Source of the DNA: Heterostelium album PN500
Taxonomy: Eukaryota; Evosea; Eumycetozoa; Acytosteliales; Acytosteliaceae
Length of the DNA: 64,000 bases
Direction: 5' to 3'
Assembly: GCF_000004825.1 (NCBI RefSeq)
Contig: NW_008805072.1
Span: forward strand, 1,556,435-1,620,434
Program-made: the position numbers and the translations under genes
Shown: positions 23,482-35,872 of the stretch, in pieces
How positions within the stretch are numbered: position 1 is the first letter of the stretch
How the letters are laid out: each line of letters begins with the position of its first letter
The notes under the pieces: model-generated
What the model was told of the DNA's origin: nothing
Seen by the model: only the letters and a program-made list of their open reading frames with translations
The model's database searches: none

Positions 23482-26400
23482 ATGAATATACAAAGAATGT
23501 TGGTTAGGTGGTGGAGTTCTACTTTTATTATACTTCTGTTTTTGGTGTTGGCTATATATATACCGACACCTAGCCTGGCCATTGAAGTTCAGTCGTCGGT
23601 GGTCTCTGAGAAAAGTACAAATGTAGTTGGACTCGATATGAATTTTGCATTGATGGAGGTGACTTTTGACAGTGATCTCTACATGCTTCAATCGATAAGT
23701 TGCTCCAATTTCACATGTGAAACACCAGCCATCGATTGTACCTGCGACTACACTAGCACATCGCGATGTGGACAAACCGTGTCTGGCAATCCTTCGTGTC
23801 CTGCCTGTCCAACCAACACCACTGCACACTATGGCAATGAGGAAGTTATATACCAACTGTGTGACTATGTCAACAAACCCTGGATACCAATTGAAGCCAA
23901 CCGAACCTACAGCTATGAAAATATTCAAGGACCTCTAGCTTTCCGTTATAAAGCTAATACATCATATTGCGAGGGTATAAGAGTAATGTATCAAATTTCA
24001 TATCGATTTGAATGAAAATTAAACCAATTTTCTAATTAATTTATTATTACTGTGTTTTATTTTTAGTTATATGCATCACAAGAACAAGGTAGTTTTATTT
24101 TGTTTGCAAATACAGATAATACAGAAACTGGAAGAATGATTGGATATGAAAACCCATATCTAAATAATATTTTGAATATCTGTCCAACCGATAATGTCGA
24201 CTGGGCCAATGTGTTGGTGTGGACCAACGATACTTATTTCATTTCTATAATTCCCACGACGCAATCTATTTCTTTTTCTTTGTCTATTTTTTCTGCGCCA
24301 ATTTCAAAGCCATTGCCAACTGCTCCAAAATGTACAGATCTCACAACCGATCACAAATGTATTAACGATGGAGAACTTATTACTGGCCAATCACATATTA
24401 GCGAACAGCCAAATTTCTACACATTTGTAGTGGACAGGCCAATGAATCTATCGATTGGTTGTCCAGCACTTCAAGAGGATATAGATTTCTTTATTTCCGA
24501 TGATCCGAGTGAACCTTATCCAACAGCAATCTCTCAAAACATTAAATGGGTTTATAATCATCCAGGTAAGAAGAAAAGATAATCAACTTTTTCAAAAGTT
24601 ATTTAGTTTGCTTTTTTCAACACAGAGAAGAAAATTAATTTTAATGTTATTTTTCAATATTTACTTAGTTGATGACTATGTTACTTTGGCTATTGGTCCC
24701 TATGAGAATGGAACTAAAAAAATATTATATATTTCGATTGTTCCGTATTATCCTTCTAACTATTCATGTTCTGTTACCAGTTCAGCACAGATCTGGCCAA
24801 TATCGATTGTAAATAATTCACCGAGCGGTGGAACCTACAATATTATGGGCACAGCCAGACTGTTGTATCCCGATGGTTCGGTTACACGTAGTGACTATTG
24901 GGAGAATACCAGAGCATTTTTTGTATCCTATCCAAGAGTGAACATCAATCCATTGTGGCCAGTACCCTATGTACTAGAGTCGTTCGATCTCTTCAAAAAG
25001 ATCAACTTTTTCGAAACTCTACAATTCAACGACAATCAAAATCCACCAAAGAATCACACATTCCAAGCCGCTTTTATTCTATCGTACCGTGAAGACTCCT
25101 TAGTTATTCACAGTGATATCAACACAATCGTTGGATCGAAGCTTCAATTTTTAAATACATTAGTTGATTCCAAAGGAAATGTAAGTAATAGCATTGTTTC
25201 ATGAATTTTAAAGACTCTACTAACAAACAAAACATTATTACATTTTAATTTATTAGCCAGTTGATATTACAGTTGGATTCCAATTGAATAATTCAAAATG
25301 TGATTATGATCAATTCAATCAGGTGTTGGATCTAATCAAGTCAACAGAGAGTCAGATTTTCAATTCGAAATCGTATGCAGAGGTATCGACTTTGAGATAC
25401 ATGATCGATATCTACACACTTAGAGATGCTTGGGTTGGTTGTATGGGTCAAGCCAATGATCTTCTGCAAATAGAAACAGTGGACACCAATCAGCTATCGA
25501 CTATCTGTACCTATACACCAAGCGATCCAGAGTATCAATTGGACCCATGTTGCAATTCCACTCGTCAATTCTTCCAGTGTTGTATACCACGTAATGTGAC
25601 TGTGCCAACCAAGAGTTTCGTTGGTGTCTACAATAACTTGGTCGATCAACAGTGTTCCAGCTATGGTTGTACCGTATCGATTCTCGATGATTACTACAAG
25701 TCTTTGACCGATGTGGAGGACGGTGCCTGTGCAATTAGCTATGCAGACTACCAGGAATTCCAATCGAGCATTGCCAACACACTGCGTTCTTGTAAATATG
25801 TATACGATCGAATCAGTTGTGACAACGACTCGATGTGTGGAAACGGTACCACATGCAATCTATACTCTCGTTACTGTGAACCAAGTAGAATAAGCCAAGA
25901 CTATGCTTACATCGATTGTGTTTTGAATTCCAGTTCGTCTGCAACCATCTACTTCCTCAAGAGCCAAAATCATTGGTCGACAGTAGATGATCTTTACAAT
26001 TCATTCTTGTCGGACGATTGTGTTTATCATTCTGGTAATTTCTATCGAACTAGATACACCTATGAAACAACAGCGAACATCTCGCTGTGCTATCCACCAC
26101 CGTCATGTGTCGATGAGACTTGTGAAGTCGAACACGATGTCTGCTACGATGGTTACTACGGTGGTTATCGTTGGACCAAGAATCAATACTCTCCAGAGAT
26201 GTGTGAGCTTAACACTTTGTGTCCTTGGATAGAGTGTTTGAATGACGACCCAACTTGTGAACAACAATGTAATACAAAGACCCACTATTGTGGTCATTGT
26301 TCGAATAACCAGACATTCTGCCATTACATCCCCGATTACAATTCTGAAGCTACCTGTAAAGATAAACAGGTTTGTTTGTTGCCAAATGGTGACTACCAAG

Positions 26401-28832
26401 TTGGAAAGACAGCAACTGAATGTGCAGCACTAGGTAGATGTACTCAAGCTTGTGGAAAGAAGTGTGTTGGTCCATCGAAAGTTTGTATTGCACCAGCGAT
26501 CACTCAAGCCAATTGCGTGGATGCAAACGTTCCATTTGCCAACTGGAATTCAACGTTTGGTTATTGTTACAACAACTACACTCAGGCACAATGCACAGGC
26601 ACCAAATTCAAGTGGTTAAACTGTCCTGCTTTGGCGTCATCTGAATGCAAATACCAAGTGTTAGGAAACGATATGTGTGCCGTAGAAGACATACCTTGTG
26701 CAACCGAGCAACAATGTACATCGAAAGGAGGTTCATGTTCTGACAGCTACTTCTTTGACCCAGCGAACGTATTGAACTATCCACCTGGAATAGGTAAATG
26801 TGTACACGGACACTACGCCTACTTCAGTGAGAATACACTACCGACTTGTAACTATGAGAATGAACACGATTCTCCAAGAGGATGTTTCTCTGCAGTTCCT
26901 AAAGTCTATACCAAAACGGATTGTTTGAAATTGGGTAATAACTATACATGGTGGGAACAATCTACAAACAAGACAACTTGTGAGTCGTATTTCGGTTGTA
27001 AGATACCAGATGATGCGCCATTCAGTGCTCAGAATCAACATCGTTTCAATGAGATGACCGAAGAACAATGTGGTCATTGCGATAGTAATCACGAGTGGTC
27101 TAAAATGTTTCAATGGACACCGGCACGATGGTTGCCAGGTGTACTAAAGACTGTGCAATGGTTGCCTGCTGCACCTATCAACGTAACATCTTGGGAGCCT
27201 GCTTTCGACTTGGAAGCATTCTCGGAAGCTATGAGTAATGCTTACTACGGTCACGTCGTAGATCTTCTACGTTCTTCAGCTATGTGTAGAATGGAACGTC
27301 TGCAAGAAACCTTGAGTTCGATTGCCTGCAGTTGTTCAGGTCCTGGTGGTTCACAATGTTTTACATCGTCGGCAATCCTACTGGGTACAACTCAAGCGTG
27401 TGCTCTCGATTCATCTATATTCAAATTCTCGCTCGGTCATCTCATTTTCAATCCAGATTCCGTACCGAGTTCATGTAACAGTGTCATTGTCTCACAGATT
27501 AGTAAGCAGCTATTCAAGGCAACGACAACCACCTCACTTAGTTCCGATTTCGTATCCTACAAGAAACCCGATAACTATGCAATCTATAATTCACACGGTG
27601 GATTAATTGGTTCGTTATTGAATGACGGTATCAAAGTGCAAGCTACCGGTGTCAATAACTACGGTGTGTGTCTTCAAGCCGGTGAGTTGTCTTCACAGTT
27701 CGAGTACTATGACTTTGCTACAGAGAGCGTCAACGATTCCAGTGTATTGGTACCTGTAGATGCAGAGATAACTGCAACCATTAGAGAACCTGGTTCACCT
27801 GTAATGATTTGTGCCAACTTCTCTGCACCCTATCAATCGTATTTCCCAATTGTACGTGTTGCTAATTGGCGTGACGTTCAAAAGGAGATATTCGATCGAT
27901 CGGCAACAGCAATGATCTACACACTCGGTGCTATCTTTGCTTTGAACGCACTCTGGGGAATCATTCAACTTGGAATGGTACTCTACAAAGTGATTTACAA
28001 TATCGATCGATTCAAGCTGGTACACTTGTTAATTGCCACCGTTACTTTGTTCATAACGATTAGAGCGATCTACTTCTTTATGTTACCAAGTGGTAAACTA
28101 TCGCAATCGGGTATTGCCGACTATATCTTGGTTGTATTGCCAACCTTTATTTACTTTACATCGTTCTCTATCATTGTTGTATTGTGGTACGTCATCGTAA
28201 GATCTAAACTCAGTAACAACATTCTCTCGAAATTCTCAACGATGATCGGTGTAATCAATATCATCCTCTACGTATTGTTTATCATTATTATATTGGTGTT
28301 TAACTTCTCGGAACGAAAGTATTCCAACGATTGTGGTGCACGTCTCGTCGTTGAGCAAACCAACACAACACCACAACGTATCGTATCGATATTCTATGCT
28401 GTGGTACAAGCTGTCATCTCGCTTATTATCGGAGCTGCATTCGTTTATCTTGGTGGTTCGATCTACTTGATGATGAAGTTCAGAAAGAGTGTAACCACCA
28501 GCGAAAGCGGATCGGAACAACAACAACGTATCTTCTTGGTGACACACACCTGTTCGATTGGTTTCATCTTGCATTGCGTATTCGTATTGATCTTGGTCGC
28601 TGCCAACCCATCGAATATCGTATTCAGCTTCGTTGGTCTCATAGTGACTGAGATCATCCCGGTCATGAGTATTCTCTACTCTTACAACCAAGGTCATCTC
28701 GGTGGTATCCGTCAGAGTACCAACACAACCAGAATGGCTTATATCACACCTTCGAAAGAGTCATTCACAACCCAAAGAGATACTTCAATGAAGAGCAGCA
28801 GCACAACATCAATGTCATCAATGATGCGTTAA
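23482..28832 (+). CDS. Large Cys-rich receptor-like protein with C-terminal TOM1/TOM3-like 7TM domain
   Basis: Four exons, 23482-23982, 24067-24565, 24669-25180 and 25257-28832, give 1,695 residues. The ATG at 23482 leads into a signal anchor/peptide (about residues 10-35). The next 1,350 residues are extracellular-looking: many N-glycosylation sites and dozens of Cys, with a dense Cys-rich part at about 660-960. From about 1,387 to 1,650 there are seven hydrophobic helices separated by short basic loops. The segments FKLVHLLIATVTLFITIRAI and VVLPTFIYFTSFSIIVVLWY fit the THH1/TOM1/TOM3 pattern (first helix pair, then Leu-Pro and an aromatic helix ending in Trp). The cytosolic tail is short and Ser/Thr-rich. 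A seven-helix surface protein is well supported; a receptor role and the TOM1/TOM3 relation are inference from pattern. Confidence 0.7.
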
Positions 28833-29153
28833 CCCAAAACAAAACAAAACAAAACAAACAGATATTTAAAAAAAAAATGTGTAATATTACATAAAAAAAC
28901 TTATACATATATATTTAACTCAAATTTTCAAATAAAGTATATAAACTAAACTCAACTCTCAAACTACTACTATAAGTTTGAGTTCTTAATTTATAATTAA
29001 CAATTGTCATAAATTCTTCTATTTAAATTAGTTTCTCTTTTGCTAAATTAACTGTCACAAAAATGTTTTTAAAATTTGAAAAAAAAAAAAAAAAATATAT
29101 TTGTTTGAATCATTTATAAACTAATAGTTAGTTAGTTAGTTATTAATATAAAG
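28833..29153. other. Intergenic spacer
   Basis: AT-rich spacer with (AAAAC)n at 28837-28856, AATAAA at 28931, an A15-class run near 29081 and a GTTA repeat just before the BUD31 start. It holds the upstream 3' end and the BUD31 promoter. Nothing else seen. Confidence 0.6.
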
Positions 29154-29661
29154 ATGCCAAAGATAAAGACAAAGAGAAAGAAGTATCCAGAAGGATGGGA
29201 AGAGTTAGAACCAAAATTAGATGAATTTCAACAACAGATGAGAGAAGGTATGTAGTTGCTAATATTGATGTCAAAGTTTATTATATATTAATATAAAAGA
29301 CGAAATTACTATTTCAGCTGAAAACGAACCACACGAAGGTAAAAGAAAAGTAGAAGTATTATGGCCAATCTTTAGAATTCATCATCAAAGATCTAGATAT
29401 ATATATGAATTGTTCTACAAGAAAGATGGAATCAGCAGAGAACTATACGAGTTTTGTTTGAACGAAGGCTATGCCGATAAGAATCTAATAGCTAAATGGA
29501 AGAAGATTGGATACGAACGTCTATGCTGTCTACGGTGTATACAAACTAAAGATCATAATCATTCAACTTGTATATGTCGTGTACCAAAAGATAAACTGGA
29601 AGAAGGAAACATCGTTCAATGTGTACAATGTGGTTGTAAAGGTTGTGCAAGTGGCGATTAA
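29154..29661 (+). CDS. bud31: BUD31/G10 spliceosome protein
   Basis: Two exons, 29154-29247 and 29318-29661, give 145 residues, the usual BUD31 length (about 144). Conservation is high along the whole protein: basic start [20 protein letters not shown], then [43 protein letters not shown] and the Cys-rich zinc-binding end with [15 protein letters not shown] and [12 protein letters not shown]31 is a nuclear component of the activated spliceosome, contacting U2/U6 in the Bact and C complexes. The start is unambiguous because the family begins MPK at this site. Its 3' end faces an FNIP-repeat gene on the other strand. Confidence 0.97.
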
Positions 29662-29840
29662 CTAATAAATATGATAGGCTTTAAACATGTAGATTTTTTT
29701 GATATGTTGAATACGATACAAACGACAGTATATTCAACTAAAGAGTTTAGTTTTATTATTATTTTTACAAATGTTAATAGTAGTTATCTTTACTTGGTAT
29801 TGTTATAAAACATTCATTTAATAATTAATTAAATCTTATT

Positions 29841-31166
29841 TTAATCATTATCACACAGCATGTATTTAAGTTGATTTCCATGGAGAAGTAGTCTTTTCAG
29901 GTCGGAAGTCGTCATGAATCCACCGTCGTAGCAACCGGACAGCGCCAGTATATAGGGTTCATAGTACCGGTGGATTTCAATTGAACTATCGAATATCTTG
30001 ATGATGGCGCTCGAAGGAATTGAATAGAATGGATGTAGTTTGATATATTTACGACCGAGCTTGATGTGTCTGACCGAGTCTGGTATCGATTTCTCTGGCA
30101 GCTTGATGATGTAGTCCTCACAGAACTTTAGCTTTTTCAACTTCTGTGGCAACACATTGGCTTTGATCTCCTGATTGAAAGAGTTACCAAACTTGAGATA
30201 TATTAGTGATTGAGGCAGCACGTCGTACTCAATGGGTTGGTTAAAGTCACGGTCGAACCGCAGATAGACCAGTCCGTTCGGCAGACTTCCAGGCTCCAGA
30301 GGCTGGTTAAACGATGCGCCAAAGCGAAGTGTTTCCAGACAGCTAGGTAACACGCCCGGCTCTATCAGTTGGTTGTAGTGGTCGGACAGCTTAAGATAGG
30401 TAATGGTATTGGGTAGAATGTTCTTTGCAAACGGTTGATTGTAGCGAGTTCCAAGGTCGAGTGTTTGGAGATGCGGTGGCAGAACATCTCTCTCAAACAA
30501 CCGATTAAAGTGAAAACCAAACGTCAGATTCTTTAGATTCGAAGGCAGTGTATGAGGTTGTAATTCACAATCGAAATACCATCCAAACGTCAGATTAGTA
30601 ATGCTACTGGGTAGAGTTCCTGTGATATCTTGATTGAATGTAAATCCAAACTGTAGTGAAACCAACGATTCTGGAATGGTACGTGGTGGAATATAATAAT
30701 TAAACTTTGCACCAAAAGTAAGATTTAAAACATCTCTTGGAATATTTGGTATCTTTCCAGTTGCTAAATTAATTAAATTTAATTAATTTCCAAACCTTTT
30801 TTTTTTTTTTAAAAAAATATAATAATACTATAAAACAATAAAAAACTTACATGGATCTAAAGAATTTACAATAAAGTTTGTTGGTTGTTCATTGTCTTTG
30901 CCCAGTATGATAGAGAGTTGCGATAAAGATGGTGCACTCAGGTTAAGAGACTGTATGATTTGTTCAGAGAATGAATGTAGACTGTATTTATGTTGGTGGT
31001 AGTACTCTTTGGAGTGATAGACATTGGCAGTGTCCACAGAGAATATCAGATATTTGTCTCTATGTGAAAACAGAGTCTTGCACGACAGAACAAAACAAAT
31101 CCTATCAGAGTTGTCCTCTATATTATTAATGATATTCTTTAATATTATATGTGGAAGAGATAACAT
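29841..31166 (-). CDS. FNIP-repeat protein with F-box-like N-terminus
   Basis: Minus strand, exon 1 31166-30851 and exon 2 30763-29841, together 412 residues. The first 45 residues (LPHIILKNIINNIEDNSDR, then FVLSCKTLF) look like a short F-box-like motif. From about residue 110 come roughly nine 22-residue FNIP/IP22 repeats of the form Leu-Pro-x-x-Leu-x-x-Leu-x-x-Gly-x-x-Phe-Asn-Gln, for example LRFGASFNQPLEPGSLPNGL. FNIP repeats form a leucine-rich-repeat-like solenoid and are hugely expanded in dictyostelids; partners are generally unknown. A ubiquitin-ligase adaptor role is inference. It ends convergently with BUD31 and its promoter faces the small membrane protein gene. Confidence 0.9.
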
Positions 31167-31577
31167 TCTTTAATTAAATCTCTATCCTTCTCTCTATTCT
31201 ATCTTTAGAGGAGAAAAAAAAAACAAAAAAATTAATTATTAATTTCATTTTTAAGATATATTTATATTTTTGGAATAAAATACACACAAAAATTAATTTA
31301 AAAAAAAAAAACCAATTAAATTAAATAAATAATACAAAAAAAAATTCTCAAAAAAACTAGCATTAAAAAAAACACAACACTGTGAACTTATTTAATTAAC
31401 ATTTGCATCGACTCAAGTTACAAAAAAACAGAAAAAAAAAAAGTTGTGTATTTAAAATCTCCAATCATATGATAATTAATTGAATAAAATATTTTATTGG
31501 TGTTTATATTTGTTAATAATAACCAACTTTTTTTTTTTATGGTGTGAGATAGAAGAATAGAGAAAAATATCAATATC
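31167..31577. other. Divergent promoter region, FNIP gene and small membrane protein
   Basis: About 410 bases of A/T homopolymer DNA between two start codons on opposite strands. No coding frame or RNA gene seen. Probably a shared or back-to-back promoter. Confidence 0.5.
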
Positions 31578-32057
31578 ATGAAATTAGTTTGTTCATATTT
31601 ACCGTTGTCTTTCGGTTTGGCAATGTCTTTGACTTTGTTTGGTGGTAGATTGTATGAAGTTCTGATGGTCGATAGTAAGTGGAATAAGAAACCATCGCTC
31701 ATTCAACCAAAGGCAGGTGGCATCGAAAAGAATAATATAATCACCAAATGTGGTACCGTTCTCTTAGAGGTCACAGTAATCTACTCACTTTATCTATATC
31801 AGAATCATAGGGATGTATTGATTCCACTGACTATCAGTGCAGTCAGCCATTGCATTGAACGACTGTTCGAACTACTCTATTTGACGCCCAAACTAACAGA
31901 GATTGAGAAACTACCAGAGGCTGCCGTAACAGAGAGTATCGCTAATAAATACATCAAGAGAAGCAAACTAAGAATACCTCTTTCCATTATTACCAACCTA
32001 TATTTAATGGAGTCATTGTTTGTTATTATAAAAAATAATTATAATAAATTAAAATAA
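31578..32057 (+). CDS. Small multi-pass membrane protein, unknown
   Basis: A single exon of 159 residues. Hydrophobic segments at about 7-27 (YLPLSFGLAMSLTLFGGRLY), 58-76, 80-100 and 134-152 suggest three or four membrane helices joined by short charged loops; the tail is basic (NNYNKLK). Codon use is less AT-extreme than the flanks, and the frame is closed by TAA with no intron, so it looks real. No family is recognised. It sits between two divergent FNIP-repeat genes, but nothing ties it to them functionally. Confidence 0.7.
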   Translation: MKLVCSYLPLSFGLAMSLTLFGGRLYEVLMVDSKWNKKPSLIQPKAGGIEKNNIITKCGTVLLEVTVIYSLYLYQNHRDVLIPLTISAVSHCIERLFELLYLTPKLTEIEKLPEAAVTESIANKYIKRSKLRIPLSIITNLYLMESLFVIIKNNYNKLK

Positions 32058-32159
32058 TAGATAACCAAAAAAAACTAAGAATAGTTTTCGTTTTCAAATA
32101 AAATTGAAATCTAGATTTCTTTTCTACTCTTTTTTTTGATAATAATAATATTTATAAGA

Positions 32160-33790
32160 ATGAATGATAAATCATTATTATCATTAAACTTTGTTACTAT
32201 CCTTGATATATTCAAGTTAATAAAGTCGAATGTAGATCAAATATCTTTATTGTTCACTTGTAAATACTTTTATTATCATAAAAGTAGATTATTAACTTTA
32301 AAGTTTTATTCATCTCATTCCTTTAAACAACATTGTCTACTAAGAGATACAATTTCTATACTATATGAGAAACATGTAGCTGAAATAAAAACAAATGATG
32401 CTGCTAATATGTTTTCAATATACTTATCCAAAACATCAGAGGATGAAAAGTTTATTTTATCAAAAAGTATGTATTTAATACAAAGAAAACCATAGTAAAC
32501 ATTTGTCTAATACTATTGTTATATGTAGATGGTAGAAATAGAGTAACTGTATATATAAATAATAAAAATAATAATGATATGAAGGAAATAGAAACATTAT
32601 CAAAGGTATATAATACTCTAAAGATTAAGGATAACCTCCATTCCACATTGAAATCTTTGAACTCCATCGAAAATGCTGAGATCAGTAAAAGATTCACTGC
32701 TACCCTAACCGAAGGAATGTTACCATCGAATCTAAAGAAACTGTATATCAAAGAGAATACCGTCATTGGAGTAAACAGTTTACCAGAATCATTGCGATCT
32801 CTTCGATTGGGTGTTTACTACGGTCATGGATTAACAATTGGAATGCTGCCAAAGTATCTGACTACCTTGAGGCTGATGTCACCGATGGTGTTGGTACCTG
32901 GCCTACTTCCACAGTCCCTTCAGAAATTTGAATACGATACAACCTTTAATATCACTATAAATAGATCCATTCTTCCAAACAACCTTAAAGTATTGATCGC
33001 AGGACTATCTATGAAATTCGAGGCCGGCGCCATTCCATCATCAGTCAGGAAATTCGTAAGCTCCGCTCACTTTGATATCGAGGCATTTGAAAATCCCAAT
33101 ACCCTAGAAATTTTACAGTTCTCACCATTATTTAACGATCCTATAGGGCCAGGTAGTCTACCAATGAATATCAAAGAGTTGATATTTGGCCGCTTCTTTA
33201 ACCAACCAATTGAACGTGATGTCATTCCATCTAACACCGAAACCGTCATATTTCATTGTTTCCAAGCGAAAACCGTTCTCCACCCAAATATTTTTCCAAA
33301 CTCTGTAAAAACCATTGAATTTTATCAAGGTTTCAATGAACGTTTAACAAATGGAGTACTACCATCGACATTGCAGACACTCGATTTGGGTCAATGTTTC
33401 AACCAACCTATTTTACCATTGTCTCTCCCGAATAGTTTGAAACAATTAGTGTTTGGAACCTCATTCAATCAGCCATTAGTACCACACTCTTTGCCGTCCA
33501 ATCTTGAGTTGTTGAATCTAGGTGGCTATAATCATAGAATTATCAAGGGTACAATACCATCTTCTTTAACTCAACTCATTTTTGGTTATGATTTTACCGA
33601 CTACAAAGAAATGGTTCACAGTGTCAGATCGATTGCCAAGTCTTTACCAGAGAATCTCAATCGCTGGAAAATAGAATCATACAATCACGATGTTGTTATT
33701 CAAAGAATATCAAATAATCATTTATTACTTCAAACTGAAAGTTTGACTTTTGGTGGATTTTTAAAAATTGAAGATGATCAACTAGATTAA
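32160..33790 (+). CDS. FNIP-repeat protein, second gene
   Basis: Exons 32160-32466 and 32529-33790, phase-1 intron, 522 residues. The N-terminus (LLSLNFVTILDIFKLIKSN, LLFTCKYFYYHKSRL) is F-box-like and lines up with the start of the minus-strand FNIP gene. From about residue 175 onward are degenerate then better FNIP repeats, the clearest being LIFGRFFNQPIERDVIP, LDLGQCFNQPILPLSLP and LVFGTSFNQPLVPHSLP. Early repeats have lost the Phe-Asn-Gln core. Likely a cytosolic adaptor; function unknown. The two FNIP genes have their single intron at comparable places, before the repeat domain, which suggests common descent. Confidence 0.9.
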
Positions 33791-34004
33791 AACAATAAAG
33801 ATTGTTTGGTTATTATTTGTAAGGAAAAAAAAAGTGCCAACTATCAATGATTTTAGATTTACATTAAAGAATCCTTTCGTAATTCTCTTTTAAAATCTTT
33901 TTTTTTTATCATCTGTTTTGTCGGCTGAGTGTTTCTGTTTAGTTTATTTGCGAAATACGAATATATAGATATATTATATAAAGCTGATAGCTGATAAAGA
34001 AAGA

Positions 34005-35594
34005 TTATTCTTCATCATCTGATGAAAATTGTTGTTGTTGTTGTTGGTGCTGGCTTTCTTCAAAAATACCAAATAAACAGTTTTTCGTTGTGCCTCTTGG
34101 TGGTGTCAGTGCATTAAATCGGTGTGCTTCTATAGAGGAGTTTAGTGAAGATCGGAGTAGTCCATGTTTCTTGATGGGTATTGGTGTTGACGAACTGTTT
34201 GATCCTCTCAGTTTGTTGGGTGAGGGTGGTGGAGCGTTTTCGATGCCGCTATTGCTGCTGGTGAGGTAGTTGCTGTTGCCGATGCCACTACTACTGCCGC
34301 TACCAGAGAGTGTAAGTGATCGTTGCAAGTCGGGTGTTGTGGCCAAGCTTGAGGTGTTGTTGATTTCGCGCGATTGCACAAGTAGTGGCGATGGTACTGA
34401 TGAGAGCAAAGGCGATGGATCTTGCTGTACCTGTGTGATCCAACGATGTGACAATGCCTTTTTGGCAGTGAGACGCTTGGCTGGGTCGTGTTCCAGCAGT
34501 CCTCTGATCATATCCTTCACATCGTCAGAGTATTCGTGCTGGTTCGATGGGAACGACCACTTGCCGGTGGACACCAGCTTGTAGATCTCTGATTCATCGT
34601 TGTGATAGAATGGCGGCTTGCCAAACAAAATAAAATAGAGAATGCATCCGCAACTCCACATGTCGACGCCCTTTCGATAGACCTTGTTGTTGTTGATCTC
34701 TGGCGCGCTGTACGCCGGTGTGCCACAGGCCGACTCCATACCGACCGACTCTTCGTAGTATTTCGACAGTCCAAAATCCGCCAACTTGACATCGCCCTCC
34801 TCCGAGTTAAATAAAATATTTTCAGGTTTAAGATCTCGGTGCACCAGAGATCTTTCATGGAGATAATCAACAGCGGAAAACAATGATTTCATTGTCAGCC
34901 TTGATTCCTCCTCTGTGAAAACTCCTTTCTTTACTATTCTATCAAATAAATCTCCATTTGGAATCCTATATAAAAATTTGTATGAATGAATGTGATATGA
35001 TGATTAGAGTGTGTGTGTGTTTGTGTTTGTGTGTTTATAAAAATTTTGTTAATAATCTTTTTTGTTTCCCAAATGATTAAAAACAAATCCAATGAAATAC
35101 CACATATATAGTATACATGTCGATATTCATTTTCATTCACTCATGTGTGTGTGTATATATCATATCACTTACCACTCAAGTACTAAACAAATGTCTTGAT
35201 CCGATTCAAAATGCTCGTAAAATTCAACAATATTTGGATGTCTACATTTCGAGAGAATCGCTATTTCCCAATCTACCATTTCTCTTCGCTGAGAATTATT
35301 TATACATTCTTTATCTATAATCTTTACAAGTCAAATGAATGATCAATTAGTTTGGTGTTGTTGTTGTTGTTGCTGCTGATGACTCTAATCATTTCAACAT
35401 ACCTTAACAGCATATCTTTTACCTGATTTTCTATGTGTCGCTAAAGTAACAGAGGAAAATGTACCTCTTTAAATAAAAAAGTTAATTATTGAATAATAAA
35501 ATAAATAAATAAATAAAAAAGTAAACTTTACATACTCTCCTATAATATCTGTTATATCGTAATCATCATATATCGAACTCTCTGTATTTGGCAT
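34005..35594 (-). CDS. CAMK-group Ser/Thr protein kinase
   Basis: Minus strand, four exons, 35594-35536, 35466-35403, 35321-35173 and 34965-34005, giving 410 residues. All kinase motifs are present: the Gly loop GEGTFSSV, the AVK lysine, Glu in WEIAIL, HRDLKPENIL, DFGLSKYY, GTPAYSAPEI in place of the usual YxAPE, and DMWSCGCILYFILFG. The PFYHNDESEIY and HRWI elements are typical of CaMK1/DAPK-like kinases. After about residue 290 there is a Ser/Pro-rich, poorly conserved tail ending in a Gln run and acidic SSDDEE; no clear calmodulin-binding helix was found. It is cytosolic as far as can be seen; the substrate is unknown. It converges with the second FNIP gene, 214 bases apart. Confidence 0.9.
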
Positions 35595-35823
35595 CTTGTG
35601 ATATAAATGTTTATAAAAATTAAATAAACTATTGAAATAGATAATAATAATAAAAAAAAACAGAAACAAACAACAACTAAACTAAATATCTATTGTGTAT
35701 GTTTTATGAGAATATCTACTTTATGTTTGTTTTTTTGAAATATGTTATTTAATTGTTGTTTGTCGTTTCTTAGAAAATTACTTTCGATTCTTTTTATCCT
35801 TACTGATGTTATATTATTGTACT

Positions 35824-35872
<49 letters not shown>

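Noticed and set aside
25494-28697. Several minus-strand frames antisense to the Cys-rich receptor
   Set aside because: They mirror the sense codon bias and contain no domain; explained by the long coding exon.
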